Shown here piece by piece: positions 6,901-14,445 of a stretch of DNA of 62,598 nucleotides. The DNA comes from Syntrophomonas sp. UBA5314 (lineage in GTDB: Bacteria > Bacillota > Syntrophomonadia > Syntrophomonadales > Syntrophomonadaceae): contig DHRK01000054.1 in assembly GCA_002410325.1 (NCBI GenBank), positions 1-62,598 on the forward strand. Direction: 5' to 3'. The first letter of the stretch is position 1; each line of letters opens with the position of its first letter. The translations under genes were made by a program, and so were the position numbers. The notes below the pieces were generated by a model. The model did no database searches and was not told the origin of the DNA. It saw only the letters and a program-made list of their open reading frames with translations.

Positions 6901-7782
6901 ATCCCTAACCTGACAGCCACCGCCGACTCTGCCAGGGTTCACCTGAGCTGGACTCCGGTGGCGGCCTCGGTATCATACTCAGTCTATCAGAGTACAATTT
7001 CGGGAACCTATGGCAGCGCTCTGGACAGCGTAGCGTCGTCAGTCTACAGCTATGATGCCGTGGGGCTGACCAATAACGTCACCTACTATTTCATGGTAAA
7101 CGCACTGGATTCTTATGGCAACACGGCCGACTCCAACGAAGCAAGCGCCACCCCGCGCCAGCATAGCGGCACTTCCTCAGGTAATGACGACGTCTTGAGC
7201 TTCACCACGGAAAAGGCCGTTCAACCGGAGCCAGAGCCGGAGCCGGAGCCGGAAGAAAAGCAGATGTTTTCCGATGTGTCGGACACTCACTGGGCCTATG
7301 CGTCCATAAACCAACTGTGCCAAAAAGGAGCCGTCAGCGGTTATAAAGACGGGAGCTTCAGGCCGGATGACCCCATCACCCGGGCCGAATTTATCACGAT
7401 CCTGGTAAAAGCCCTGGATTTGCACGCTACCGTGACAGCCCAAAACTTCAGCGACACTGCCGATCACTGGGCTCAGGAGAATATTGCTACCGCCGCCTCC
7501 TTAGGCATTGCAGGCGGTTATGCGGATGGCAGCTTTAAGCCCGACGAACTCATCACCCGGGAGCAGATGGCGGTGATGGCGGTCAAGGCCGCCGGAGTCA
7601 CGGCCGGTTTCGGTGAGACTGCCTTCACGGATAATGAGGAAATTTCATTCTGGGCCAAAGGCAGTGTGCTGGCGGCAGTAGACGCCGGAATCATGACAGG
7701 CTACCCGGACAATACCTTCCGACCCCAGGGCAATGCCACCCGGGCGGAAGCGGTTTGCGTTATTCTGAACCTAATAAAATAG
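6901..7782 (+). pseudogene. SLH-type surface protein, C-terminal part after the in-frame stop
   Basis: The frame directly continues from the upstream half. It reads a fibronectin-type III-like domain (IPNLTATADSARVHLSW at 6901-6951, through SNEASATP), then a PEPEPEPEPE linker, then three SLH domains (FSDVSDTHWAYASINQL; GGYADGSFKPDELITRE; ITGYPDNTF-like TGYPDNTFRPQGNATR). SLH domains bind pyruvylated wall polymer and tether proteins to the cell surface. An internal ATG could give a 274-residue ORF starting near 6958, but no ribosome site or signal peptide supports it. It is therefore best read as the 3' part of the interrupted gene. Confidence 0.75.
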
Positions 7783-7804
7783 GTTTTAGAACACTGAACC
7801 TGGT

Positions 7805-7830
7805 TGATAAGCTTGATGCCGAGCTTATCA
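7805..7830. repeat. Perfect 9-bp inverted repeat after the SLH gene
   Basis: Arms tgataagct (7805-7813) and agcttatca (7822-7830) form a hairpin without a T-run. It lies just before a better terminator. Confidence 0.5.
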
Positions 7831-7856
7831 AAGATCCAAGGTTATAATGAGTTACC

Positions 7857-7889
7857 GAGGCTATCCCTTTCGGGACAGCCTCTTTGCAC
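7857..7889 (+). terminator. Rho-independent terminator
   Basis: The stem gaggctatccc/gggacagcctc with a tttc loop is followed by ttt. It sits between the convergent SLH and DUF5050 genes and may serve both. Confidence 0.7.
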
Positions 7890-7925
7890 ATGCTCCTTGG
7901 GACCGCTCCATACATGGCGGATGTT

Positions 7926-9137
7926 TCATTGAAGCGGCCAGGTCGTGATTTCTTTGGTTGTGAGATCGATCCGTGAAAAACCGGTCTGCCGGCCGTCCTG
8001 ATCCTTATTTATGAAAAAACCGTATCCGTCGAGATAATAGAGGTACTGGCCGACGACCGGTTCCGCTTCGTAAACGTCCGAGGACAGTTTTACCCGATAA
8101 GCGCCTTGTCCTTGCCGGCTGCCGACGCCTGTGCTGTAAAGATATACCCAGTTGCCATGCACATACTGAATCATATCGATGCCCACGTCGGACATTTTGA
8201 GCGAAGACAGCTTCTCCGCTTTCCCGGTTTTTTCGTTTATCCGCAGAACGGACCACTCGGTCATGGAGGGAACGCCGTTTGCGTCTTTTTGCCTTGTCTT
8301 GACATAGGTTTCGCCGTTCAGCCGTCTGCATGCCCCGAACTGTCCCAGCACGGCGTCTTCTCCGGTCTGCGCATTAATCAGGTGAAAGGTTTCGCCGGCG
8401 GCATAATCGACATAGACCCCGTATCCGTCCGCGAAGGTATAAATGTAGGTGCGGCCTGAGGCAAGCATCCGCCGGTCGCTGCCGTCCAGTTGGGCCCTGT
8501 AAAGACCGCGGCTGTTCAGATCCGTGTAATAGATCCACTCATCCTGTATGGTGAAGTAGTTTTTGACGTTTTTTATGAGCACCTTGATGTTGCTCCCGTC
8601 TTTATCCATGGAGCAAAGATTGCCCTGCGGCGTCCCGTTGATACTGTCAAACCCGATCTGATCGGTGAAATAGATCTTGTCGTCTGTCAGCCACAACTGA
8701 ATGGATGATTTTTCACAGATTTTTTGCACCTCTCCCGTAAGGCTTGCCCGGTAAATACCGCGTCCCATCTGGTAATAGGGCATATAGTAAATATAAGTTC
8801 CGTCAAAGTAGAGCTTTTGCGGCCGGTCGCATTCAACCAGCAGCCGGTTTTCATTCGTCGCGGTATTCACCAGATAGATATTGCTATTCTCACCCGCGTA
8901 GATGAGTATGTCGCCGTTTTTGACAAAGCGTTCTCCACTGTGCAGGCTGTGGTTCTTTTCATCGGATACGGCAGTAATACTCGTTCCCGCTGCTTCAGTT
9001 TTGTTGGCCGCATCTGCTTTTGCCGTGGCCTCTCCGTGAGGGCTCGAGTTGTCTGGAGCTGGTTCCGGTTTTGGGCCGCAGCCGGAAACCGTTAAAAGGA
9101 TCAGAGCAATACCGAGAAATACCTTGATTTTTTTCAT
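7926..9137 (-). CDS. DUF5050-type beta-propeller lipoprotein
   Basis: The product is a secreted lipoprotein: a basic start (MKKIKVF), a hydrophobic core, then the lipobox LTVSGC with Cys about 20 residues in. A low-complexity spacer follows, then repeated blades containing the pairs IYYMPYYQMGRGIYRA, IYFTDQ and WIYYTDLNSRGLYRA. These are characteristic of DUF5050 propellers, which are often found in wall-associated proteins of Bacillota. The annotated ATG at 9146 overlaps its ribosome site; ATG 9137, preceded by aaaggatgg, is more likely. The gene is convergent with the SLH gene. A ligand or partner cannot be inferred. Confidence 0.8.
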   Translation of the reverse strand: MKKIKVFLGIALILLTVSGCGPKPEPAPDNSSPHGEATAKADAANKTEAAGTSITAVSDEKNHSLHSGERFVKNGDILIYAGENSNIYLVNTATNENRLLVECDRPQKLYFDGTYIYYMPYYQMGRGIYRASLTGEVQKICEKSSIQLWLTDDKIYFTDQIGFDSINGTPQGNLCSMDKDGSNIKVLIKNVKNYFTIQDEWIYYTDLNSRGLYRAQLDGSDRRMLASGRTYIYTFADGYGVYVDYAAGETFHLINAQTGEDAVLGQFGACRRLNGETYVKTRQKDANGVPSMTEWSVLRINEKTGKAEKLSSLKMSDVGIDMIQYVHGNWVYLYSTGVGSRQGQGAYRVKLSSDVYEAEPVVGQYLYYLDGYGFFINKDQDGRQTGFSRIDLTTKEITTWPLQ

Positions 9138-9256
9138 GTTTTCCATCCTTTATTTTTATCATATGAGTTACATAATCATCTATTTTGGAAGACCTTACCT
9201 TATATTACCTTAACTGCATACCCATGTTAATAGTTCCTACTGTTATACAGACAGAG

Positions 9257-9303
9257 GCCAAATATATGCTTAATAATTGACTGAACATATGTTTGGCTTT
9301 ATT
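9257..9303 (+). terminator. Terminator-like hairpin upstream of the RhuM remnant
   Basis: Arms gccaaatatatg (9257-9268) and catatgtttggc (9286-9297) pair over 12 positions with one G-T wobble, followed by a T-rich stretch. No gene on this strand precedes it, so it may be a relic of lost flanking DNA. Confidence 0.45.
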
Positions 9304-9346
9304 ATTATATTGTGACAATTATTTACAATATTTTGGAGGGATTGCT

Positions 9347-9716
9347 GTGAAGGATAATAAGAAAAAAGATCAGAATAAACTGCAAAGCAGAAACAGTACA
9401 GCAGAATTTTTGATATTCACTTCGCAAGCAAACGAAAATACAATAGAATTTCGAGTTGAAGATGAAACGGTTGGGCTCACCCAAAAATTAATTGCCGAAC
9501 TTTTTGGTGTGGATCTTAGGACGGTACAATGATCATTTGAAAAATATTTACGCTGAGGGCGAACTGGTGGAAGAAGTAACTATCCGAAAAAACCGGATAG
9601 TTCAAACAGAGGGAAAAAGAGAAGTCAGACGAGATGTTTTATTCTATAACCTCGACGCCATCATTTCAGTCGGATACCGGGTGAATTCACTTAGAGCGCC
9701 CCAGTTTCGGGATTGA
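9347..9716 (+). pseudogene. RhuM-family (virulence RhuM-like) protein, frameshifted and truncated
   Basis: From a GTG with a good GGAGG site, the frame encodes STAEFLIFTSQANENTIEF and VGLTQKLIAELFGVDLRTV. Then a one-base insertion near 9528 moves the match into the next frame (DHLKNIYAEGELVEEVTIRK; YNLDAIISVGYRVNSLRA). These are the conserved blocks of RhuM proteins (about 330 residues, often near mobile DNA). Only the N-terminal third remains; the sequence leaves the family after RAPQFRD. The function of the family is poorly known. Confidence 0.8.
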
Positions 9717-9778
9717 TTTTGATCATGGATGGATGTTTGATGAGCGCTTTATATATTTAAAGATGGGAGGAAATGCAA

Positions 9779-10405
9779 ATGAATAATACTGTATATCTTT
9801 ATGTATTTGATACAATGGCAGATTGGGAAGTAGGGTATTTAACTGCTGAACTGAACTCCGGAAGATATTATAAGAAAGGATTAGCCCCATCAAAAATAGT
9901 TACTGTAGGTATTGAAAAGACTCCTGTCACTACAATGGGAGGCTTGAAAATATTACCGGATATTGAACTGGATGAGTGCAGCACCGAAAACGCAGATGCT
10001 TTGATTTTACCTGGCGGAGATACGTGGACAGAAACAATTCATGAGCCTATATTGTCAAAGGCAGAGCAGTGTTTAAAGGAAGATATTATTGTAGCAGCGA
10101 TTTGTGGTTCTACAATAGGTCTTGCTCAGAAAGGATTGTTGGATTCGAGATGGCATACCAGCAATGACTTGGAATATCTTAAAATGATCTGTCCTAACTA
10201 TGCGGGAGAAAAGTACTATAAGCAGGAGTCTGCCGTAACTGATGGAAAACTGATAACTGCTTCCGGAATAGCTCCATTGGAATTTTCTGTACATGTCTTA
10301 AGAGCTTTAGATGTGTTTTCTACAAAAACATTAGATGCCTGGAATAATCTTTATAGGACTCATGAATCCAGATATTTTCATGCGTTGATGAATTCAATCC
10401 AATAG
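9779..10405 (+). CDS. DJ-1/PfpI-family protein
   Basis: The 208-residue protein has the class I glutamine amidotransferase-like Rossmann fold of the DJ-1/PfpI family. Features are ADALILPGGDTW at about 72-83 and the nucleophile elbow AAICGSTIGLA with Cys109 (counted from ATG 9779). Members are proteases, deglycases or stress proteins, and the exact activity cannot be told from sequence. ATG 9779 is preferred over the ATG at 9773 because the gggagg site (9765-9770) lies 8 bases from it. The gene stands alone between the RhuM relic and a RidA relic. It appears complete. Confidence 0.87.
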   Translation: MNNTVYLYVFDTMADWEVGYLTAELNSGRYYKKGLAPSKIVTVGIEKTPVTTMGGLKILPDIELDECSTENADALILPGGDTWTETIHEPILSKAEQCLKEDIIVAAICGSTIGLAQKGLLDSRWHTSNDLEYLKMICPNYAGEKYYKQESAVTDGKLITASGIAPLEFSVHVLRALDVFSTKTLDAWNNLYRTHESRYFHALMNSIQ

Positions 10406-10460
10406 CTTAATATATATTTGCTAAATGGATGTAATCCGCAAATTGGCCTGAAAGCATTTC

Positions 10461-10562
10461 AAGAATCCGCCGTTAATTACAGTATTATTCGTTTCTGGGT
10501 TTGCACGTCCAGGCTGTTTAATTGAAATAGACGGAATTGCAGCAGTAGAAAGCAAGGAATGA
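10461..10562 (+). pseudogene. C-terminal remnant of a RidA (YjgF/L-PSP) family protein
   Basis: The frame ending at TGA 10560-10562 encodes about 33 residues including SGFARPGCLIEIDGIAAV. This matches the C-terminal strand of Rid-family imine deaminases, where the family typically reads GLARPGALVEIEAVA. There is no start or N-terminal part. It is a relic. Confidence 0.6.
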
Positions 10563-10572
10563 GGTGTATCAT

Positions 10573-10683
10573 ATGGATAAGGATGTTGTTGAAAACCTGA
10601 CCGCTTCCGATTTAGCCTATTTGCAGGAGCTTTACGATAATCTCAACGGGTCTGGTCCGTACCCGACCGAGCTGGAGGACTAA
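10573..10683 (+). CDS. 36-residue ORF related to the tail-chaperone-like gene at 28151
   Basis: The short frame starts at ATG 10573, with a weak site (gaggtg) upstream. Its core VVENLTASDLAYLQELYDNL closely parallels VIENLFTADLAYLQDFYQHI near the C-terminus of the intact 117-residue protein at 28151-28504. It is therefore likely a fragment of a second contractile-tail gene copy, or a diminutive paralogue. Confidence 0.5.
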   Translation: MDKDVVENLTASDLAYLQELYDNLNGSGPYPTELED

Positions 10684-10952
10684 AGAAGATTATGAAAAAA
10701 GAACTATGTTTCCGAATCCCTGGGGGCATATGTCAAATGGTTCCCTAGCGAAAGAAAAGTAGAAATAATCAGGTAGCTGCAAGATGACAGATTTTCATGT
10801 AAGACAGGCCAGTTGTGCCGGAAACAGATAATAACGTGCTTTTGAAAATCGAATACCGGATACATATCATTCAATTGGAAACAGTAATCTCAGAGGTGCT
10901 TCCACCCAGGACAATAACCCTCATTTCAACCCATTGCATGAAGCAGATATAG
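10684..10952. other. Intergenic region without recognisable content
   Basis: About 270 bp. Short open stretches occur, but I recognise no protein family, RNA or repeat. It precedes the Ku-tail fragment. Confidence 0.4.
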
Positions 10953-11081
10953 CAGGTGATCAACCTCATGAAGGCCCTCCAAGCCAGTGGCGAGAAGGCC
11001 AAAAAGAGAGGGAACCGGCGTAATTTATGGCTGCAAAACTTAACGAGTACAATCAGAAAAGAAATTTTAAAAGAACCTTAG
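10953..11081 (+). pseudogene. C-terminal remnant of Ku, overlapping the ligD start
   Basis: The frame reads QVINLMKALQASGEKAKKRG, which matches the end of bacterial Ku (typically VVNLMEALKASL followed by basic residues). A stop codon lies just upstream in the same frame and no other Ku sequence is seen. The frame runs 55 bases into ligD before stopping at 11081. The meaningful match ends near 11020. In bacterial NHEJ operons ku directly precedes ligD, so this looks like a deleted ku gene. Confidence 0.65.
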
Positions 11082-12568
11082 AACCCGAAGGCATGGCAGA
11101 AATGGCCGGAGATGGTCTGAGATTTGTCGTCCAGCACCATTTGGCCCGCAGTGATCACTACGATTTTCGCCTGGAGTGGGACGGGGCTCTATTGAGCTGG
11201 GCAGTGCCCAAGGGCCCTTCCTATGATACCCATGACAAGAGGCTTGCCGTACAGGTGGAGGACCATCCCCTGGAATACAGGAACTTTGAGGGGACGATTC
11301 CCAAGGGGGAATATGGCGGCGGAGTCGTTATGATCTGGGATGAAGGGTTCTGGGAACCTTACGGGGATGTGGCTGAGGGACTCTGTGAAGGTATGCTGAA
11401 ATTTGTTCTGAAAGGACGAAGACTTAAAGGAAAATGGGCTCTGGTGCGCTGGAAAAGGAAAGCGGGGGAGACCAAAGATAACTGGCTTTTGCTTAAAGAA
11501 AAAGATGAGTACGCCAAAACGGGCGACAGGATTTCCCAGTTTACCACCAGCATCAGAACCGGACGCACCATGGCCGGAATTGAAGAAGGGGAAGACGAAC
11601 GGATCATGAGGAATCCCTTCAGCAGTACCGGCGTGCAGCTTGCCAAATTAGTCAAAAAGGTTCCTGAGGGTGAGGATTGGCTCTATGAGTTGAAATACGA
11701 CGGCTACAGGATACTGGCGTATATTGAGAACGACAGCGTCCGGCTCGTTACCAGGAACGGCCATGATTATACAGAGCGGTTCCCGGAGGTCGGCTATGCT
11801 CTCAGAGCCTGGGCTGGCAGAAGGGCGATGGTTCTAGACGGCGAGATAACCATCACAGACGCAGCGGGCAAGACGGATTTTCAGGCTCTGCAGAACTCTT
11901 TGAAAAAACCCAAGGACCAAAACTTGACCTATATCGTTTTTGATCTTCTGGCGCTGGATGGGGCGGATCTCCGGGGAAATCGCCTGATTGACAGGAGAGG
12001 AACCCTGGAAGCTTTGATGAAGGATGCCCCAAAAACCCTCTATTACAGCCGGCATGTCAGAGGCAACGGCAGGGAAAGTTTTGTTGCGGCCTGTGAAGCA
12101 GGCATGGAAGGGATCATCGGGAAAAAAGCCGATTCCATCTACAGCGGAGCAAGAAACTCCGACTGGATCAAAATTAAATGCGATCAAAGGCAGGAATTTG
12201 TCGTCGGAGGCTATACCCTTTCTGATAAAAAGACGAGCGGGGTAAGCTCTCTTCTCCTGGGCGTCTATGAAGGGGAGGAATTCGTCTATGCCGGACGTGC
12301 CGGCACCGGTCTGAGCGAATCCAGCATGAGAGAGCTTGCGGGGAAATTTGCAGCCATAGAGAGAACGAAGCCCCCTTTCAAACTCGCACCCAAGCCCAGG
12401 TCGAATGAGAAGATCACCTGGCTGGAACCTGAACTGGTCGCGGAAATCAAATTTGCCGAATGGACCGAAGATAATCTGTTAAGGCAGGCAAGCTTCAAAG
12501 GCCTGCGGACGGATAAGGATCCTAAGGATATAAAGAGGGAAAAAGCGGATGATGAAACACAGCCTTGA
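11027..12568 (+). CDS. ligD: LigD-type ATP-dependent DNA ligase with 3'-phosphoesterase domain
   Basis: The 513-residue protein joins two NHEJ domains. Residues about 30-150 are the LigD 3'-phosphoesterase (FVVQHHLARSDHYDFRLEW; PKGEYGGG), which trims 3' ends. Residues about 200-500 are the ATP-dependent ligase: motif I ELKYDGYRILA with the adenylated Lys223, then LDGEI, FDLLALDG, GMEGIIGKK and DWIKIKC. The C-terminal OB fold is present (YAGRAGTGLS; VAEIKFAEW). The primase-polymerase domain of mycobacterial LigD is absent, a known variation in Bacillota where it is a separate gene; none is in this window. The Ku gene that normally sits upstream survives only as a tail. A ribosome site is not obvious, as the start lies inside the old Ku frame. 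Function in end joining would need Ku elsewhere. Confidence 0.93.
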   Translation: MAAKLNEYNQKRNFKRTLEPEGMAEMAGDGLRFVVQHHLARSDHYDFRLEWDGALLSWAVPKGPSYDTHDKRLAVQVEDHPLEYRNFEGTIPKGEYGGGVVMIWDEGFWEPYGDVAEGLCEGMLKFVLKGRRLKGKWALVRWKRKAGETKDNWLLLKEKDEYAKTGDRISQFTTSIRTGRTMAGIEEGEDERIMRNPFSSTGVQLAKLVKKVPEGEDWLYELKYDGYRILAYIENDSVRLVTRNGHDYTERFPEVGYALRAWAGRRAMVLDGEITITDAAGKTDFQALQNSLKKPKDQNLTYIVFDLLALDGADLRGNRLIDRRGTLEALMKDAPKTLYYSRHVRGNGRESFVAACEAGMEGIIGKKADSIYSGARNSDWIKIKCDQRQEFVVGGYTLSDKKTSGVSSLLLGVYEGEEFVYAGRAGTGLSESSMRELAGKFAAIERTKPPFKLAPKPRSNEKITWLEPELVAEIKFAEWTEDNLLRQASFKGLRTDKDPKDIKREKADDETQP

Positions 12569-12632
12569 TCAGCAATTTAAATGAACCGGAGCGCAAAACC
12601 CGGCGAAATTACTGTCCTGCTTCTTCCTACAT

Positions 12633-12713
12633 AACAAGATGTAGTGGATATGGTGGATGAAATAAGAAAAGAAATGTGAAAAAAACGATATGCGGATAAT
12701 GATGGATACAAAT
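12633..12713 (+). pseudogene. Relic duplicate of the AbrB/PIN junction
   Basis: This stretch repeats bases 535-613 (the last codons of the AbrB-type antitoxin and the first of the PIN toxin) almost exactly. It has a few substitutions, including a TGG to TGA stop. Flanking DNA is unrelated. It marks a second, deleted copy of the toxin-antitoxin locus or a local duplication. Confidence 0.85.
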
Positions 12714-12782
12714 AAGTGAGGGCCCGGGTGCGCCCCCTGAATGATCCTCGAGGCGTAATAGAAAATGGAATAGGGACTGAAA

Positions 12783-12813
12783 CGCCAGGTAAATCTCCAC
12801 CTGGTGTTTTTTG
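12783..12813 (+). terminator. Rho-independent terminator
   Basis: The stem cgccaggt/acctggtg (12783-12790 with 12799-12806, one G-T pair) is followed by a six-base T-run. It presumably ends the ligD transcript. Confidence 0.75.
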
Positions 12814-12974
12814 TATTGCCGACCTCTAAGCCAGTAATAGGTTTAGATCTTATCCGCTATTTTCTGTTATGATTAATCCTATAAATGGAAAGACATTTAA
12901 AATTATTGACGAATCCCGAATAAGGCACGGGGCTGATAGGCGGCGGGCTTTCGCCGGGAACGGGAGAAATGCAC

Positions 12975-14369
12975 ATGAAAAAAACCATGAGCAGTTTATT
13001 GGCCATCTTATTTCTGATTTTTGCCTTCCAACCGGCAGGAGCTTGGGCGGCCCAAGCCGGAAAAGAGGTTACTGGGAGAGAATTCAAGGTGATAGGCTAC
13101 TATTCCGGAGATCTGTTTAACGAACCGCTGGAAAAGCTGCGCACGGATCAACTGACCCATGTGATGTATGCTTTTTTGATCCCGAAAGAAGACGGCACGC
13201 TGGTTGAGCTGGAAAAGCCCGATCAGCTTAAGGAGCTGGTGGCCAAGGCGCATCAAGACGGAACCAAGGTTTTTATCGCCCTGGGCGGCTGGGTCTATAA
13301 AAATCAGCCTTTGGCCCCCGTGTTTGAAACAGTGGCGGCATCCCCGGCCAAGCGAACCCTTTTCATAGAGAATGTCTGCGCCCTGGTGGAGGCCTATGAG
13401 CTGGACGGGGTGGAGCTGGACTGGGAGCATCCCAATGCCAATACTATCGCGGATTACGAAAGCCTGGTGCTGGAACTGGGCGCCGCCCTGGACCGGCAAG
13501 GAAAGGAACTGACCGCCGCCCTGAACGGCGCCTGGTCTCCCATCCAGGGGCCGGTAGCGGCCATGCTGATTACCGAGGCCTGTCTGGAACGCTTCGACTT
13601 TATCAATGTGATGGCTTATGACATGAATGACGGGGAGCACAGCCCTTTCTGGCTTTCCCAAACCTCCCTGGATTATTGGCTGAACCGGGGCCTCCCGGCC
13701 GAAAAAATTGTTCTGGGGATGCCCCTTTACGCGCGACCGAGCTGGCTTCAGTACCGCCATCTGGTCGCCCAGAATCCCGATTACGCCTATTCTGATTACG
13801 CCCCCACCACTCCCCTGGAATCATACTATAACGGCTTAAACACCCTACGGGAAAAAACCGTGCTGGCCTTAAAAAAGGCCGGCGGGGTCATGCTCTTTGA
13901 CATCAATGAGGACACCGAAGATGAAACCAGCGTTTTATCCATGATCGACGACCTTCTCTCCAGAACCGCCCACCTGTCCCGGGAGGAGTTAAACCGGTAT
14001 GTTACAGTCGTCCTGGATAAGAAAGAACTGGTGTTTTCCGAGGAAGAAGGACTGGGCGTTCCCTTCATCGATGAAAACAACCGCATCATGATGCCGGTGC
14101 GAAAACCCCTGGAAGCCATTGGCGCGAAGGTGGGCTATGATGAACCAAGCCGCCGGGTCATAGTGGAAAAAGACGGCATCACTCTACAGATTCCGATCGG
14201 GAAAAACACCATTATGGTCAATAACCGGGAAGTGGCCATAGACACCCGGCCGCTCATCAAGGACGGCCGGGCCTACATCCCTCTGGGGGCCTGCTTTGCC
14301 GCTTTAGGCTACGGTGTTGCATGGCACGGCGACAGCACGACGGTATTCTTATTCCAAAGTGAGAAGTAA
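12975..14369 (+). CDS. Secreted GH18-family glycoside hydrolase with C-terminal copper-amine-oxidase-like domain
   Basis: A signal peptide (MKKTMSSLLAILFLIFAF, cleavage near AWA-AQA) precedes a glycosyl hydrolase family 18 barrel from about residue 35 to 330. The active-site motif reads DGVELDWE with the acid Glu near 151. The canonical middle Asp is Glu here, but the catalytic DxE end is intact. INVMAYDMND and GMPLYARPSW are further family marks. Such enzymes cleave GlcNAc-containing polymers (chitin, peptidoglycan, spore cortex). Residues about 350-464 form a copper-amine-oxidase N-terminal-like stalk domain (PVRKPLEAIGAKVGYDE; YIPLGACFAALGY), common in wall proteins of Bacillota. ATG 12975 is preferred over 12969 because of its spacing from gggag. 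Confidence 0.87.
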   Translation: MKKTMSSLLAILFLIFAFQPAGAWAAQAGKEVTGREFKVIGYYSGDLFNEPLEKLRTDQLTHVMYAFLIPKEDGTLVELEKPDQLKELVAKAHQDGTKVFIALGGWVYKNQPLAPVFETVAASPAKRTLFIENVCALVEAYELDGVELDWEHPNANTIADYESLVLELGAALDRQGKELTAALNGAWSPIQGPVAAMLITEACLERFDFINVMAYDMNDGEHSPFWLSQTSLDYWLNRGLPAEKIVLGMPLYARPSWLQYRHLVAQNPDYAYSDYAPTTPLESYYNGLNTLREKTVLALKKAGGVMLFDINEDTEDETSVLSMIDDLLSRTAHLSREELNRYVTVVLDKKELVFSEEEGLGVPFIDENNRIMMPVRKPLEAIGAKVGYDEPSRRVIVEKDGITLQIPIGKNTIMVNNREVAIDTRPLIKDGRAYIPLGACFAALGYGVAWHGDSTTVFLFQSEK

Positions 14370-14445
14370 ACGCGGATTACTCCTTGGCATAAAGAGTGTA
14401 TGCCATAAATTACGACCCTAATTATTATAGAAACAGGTGGTCTTA

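Noticed and set aside
8106..9095. Plus-strand ORFs opposite the DUF5050 lipoprotein
   Set aside because: They are antisense shadows. The minus-strand frame has a lipobox, propeller repeats and a ribosome site.
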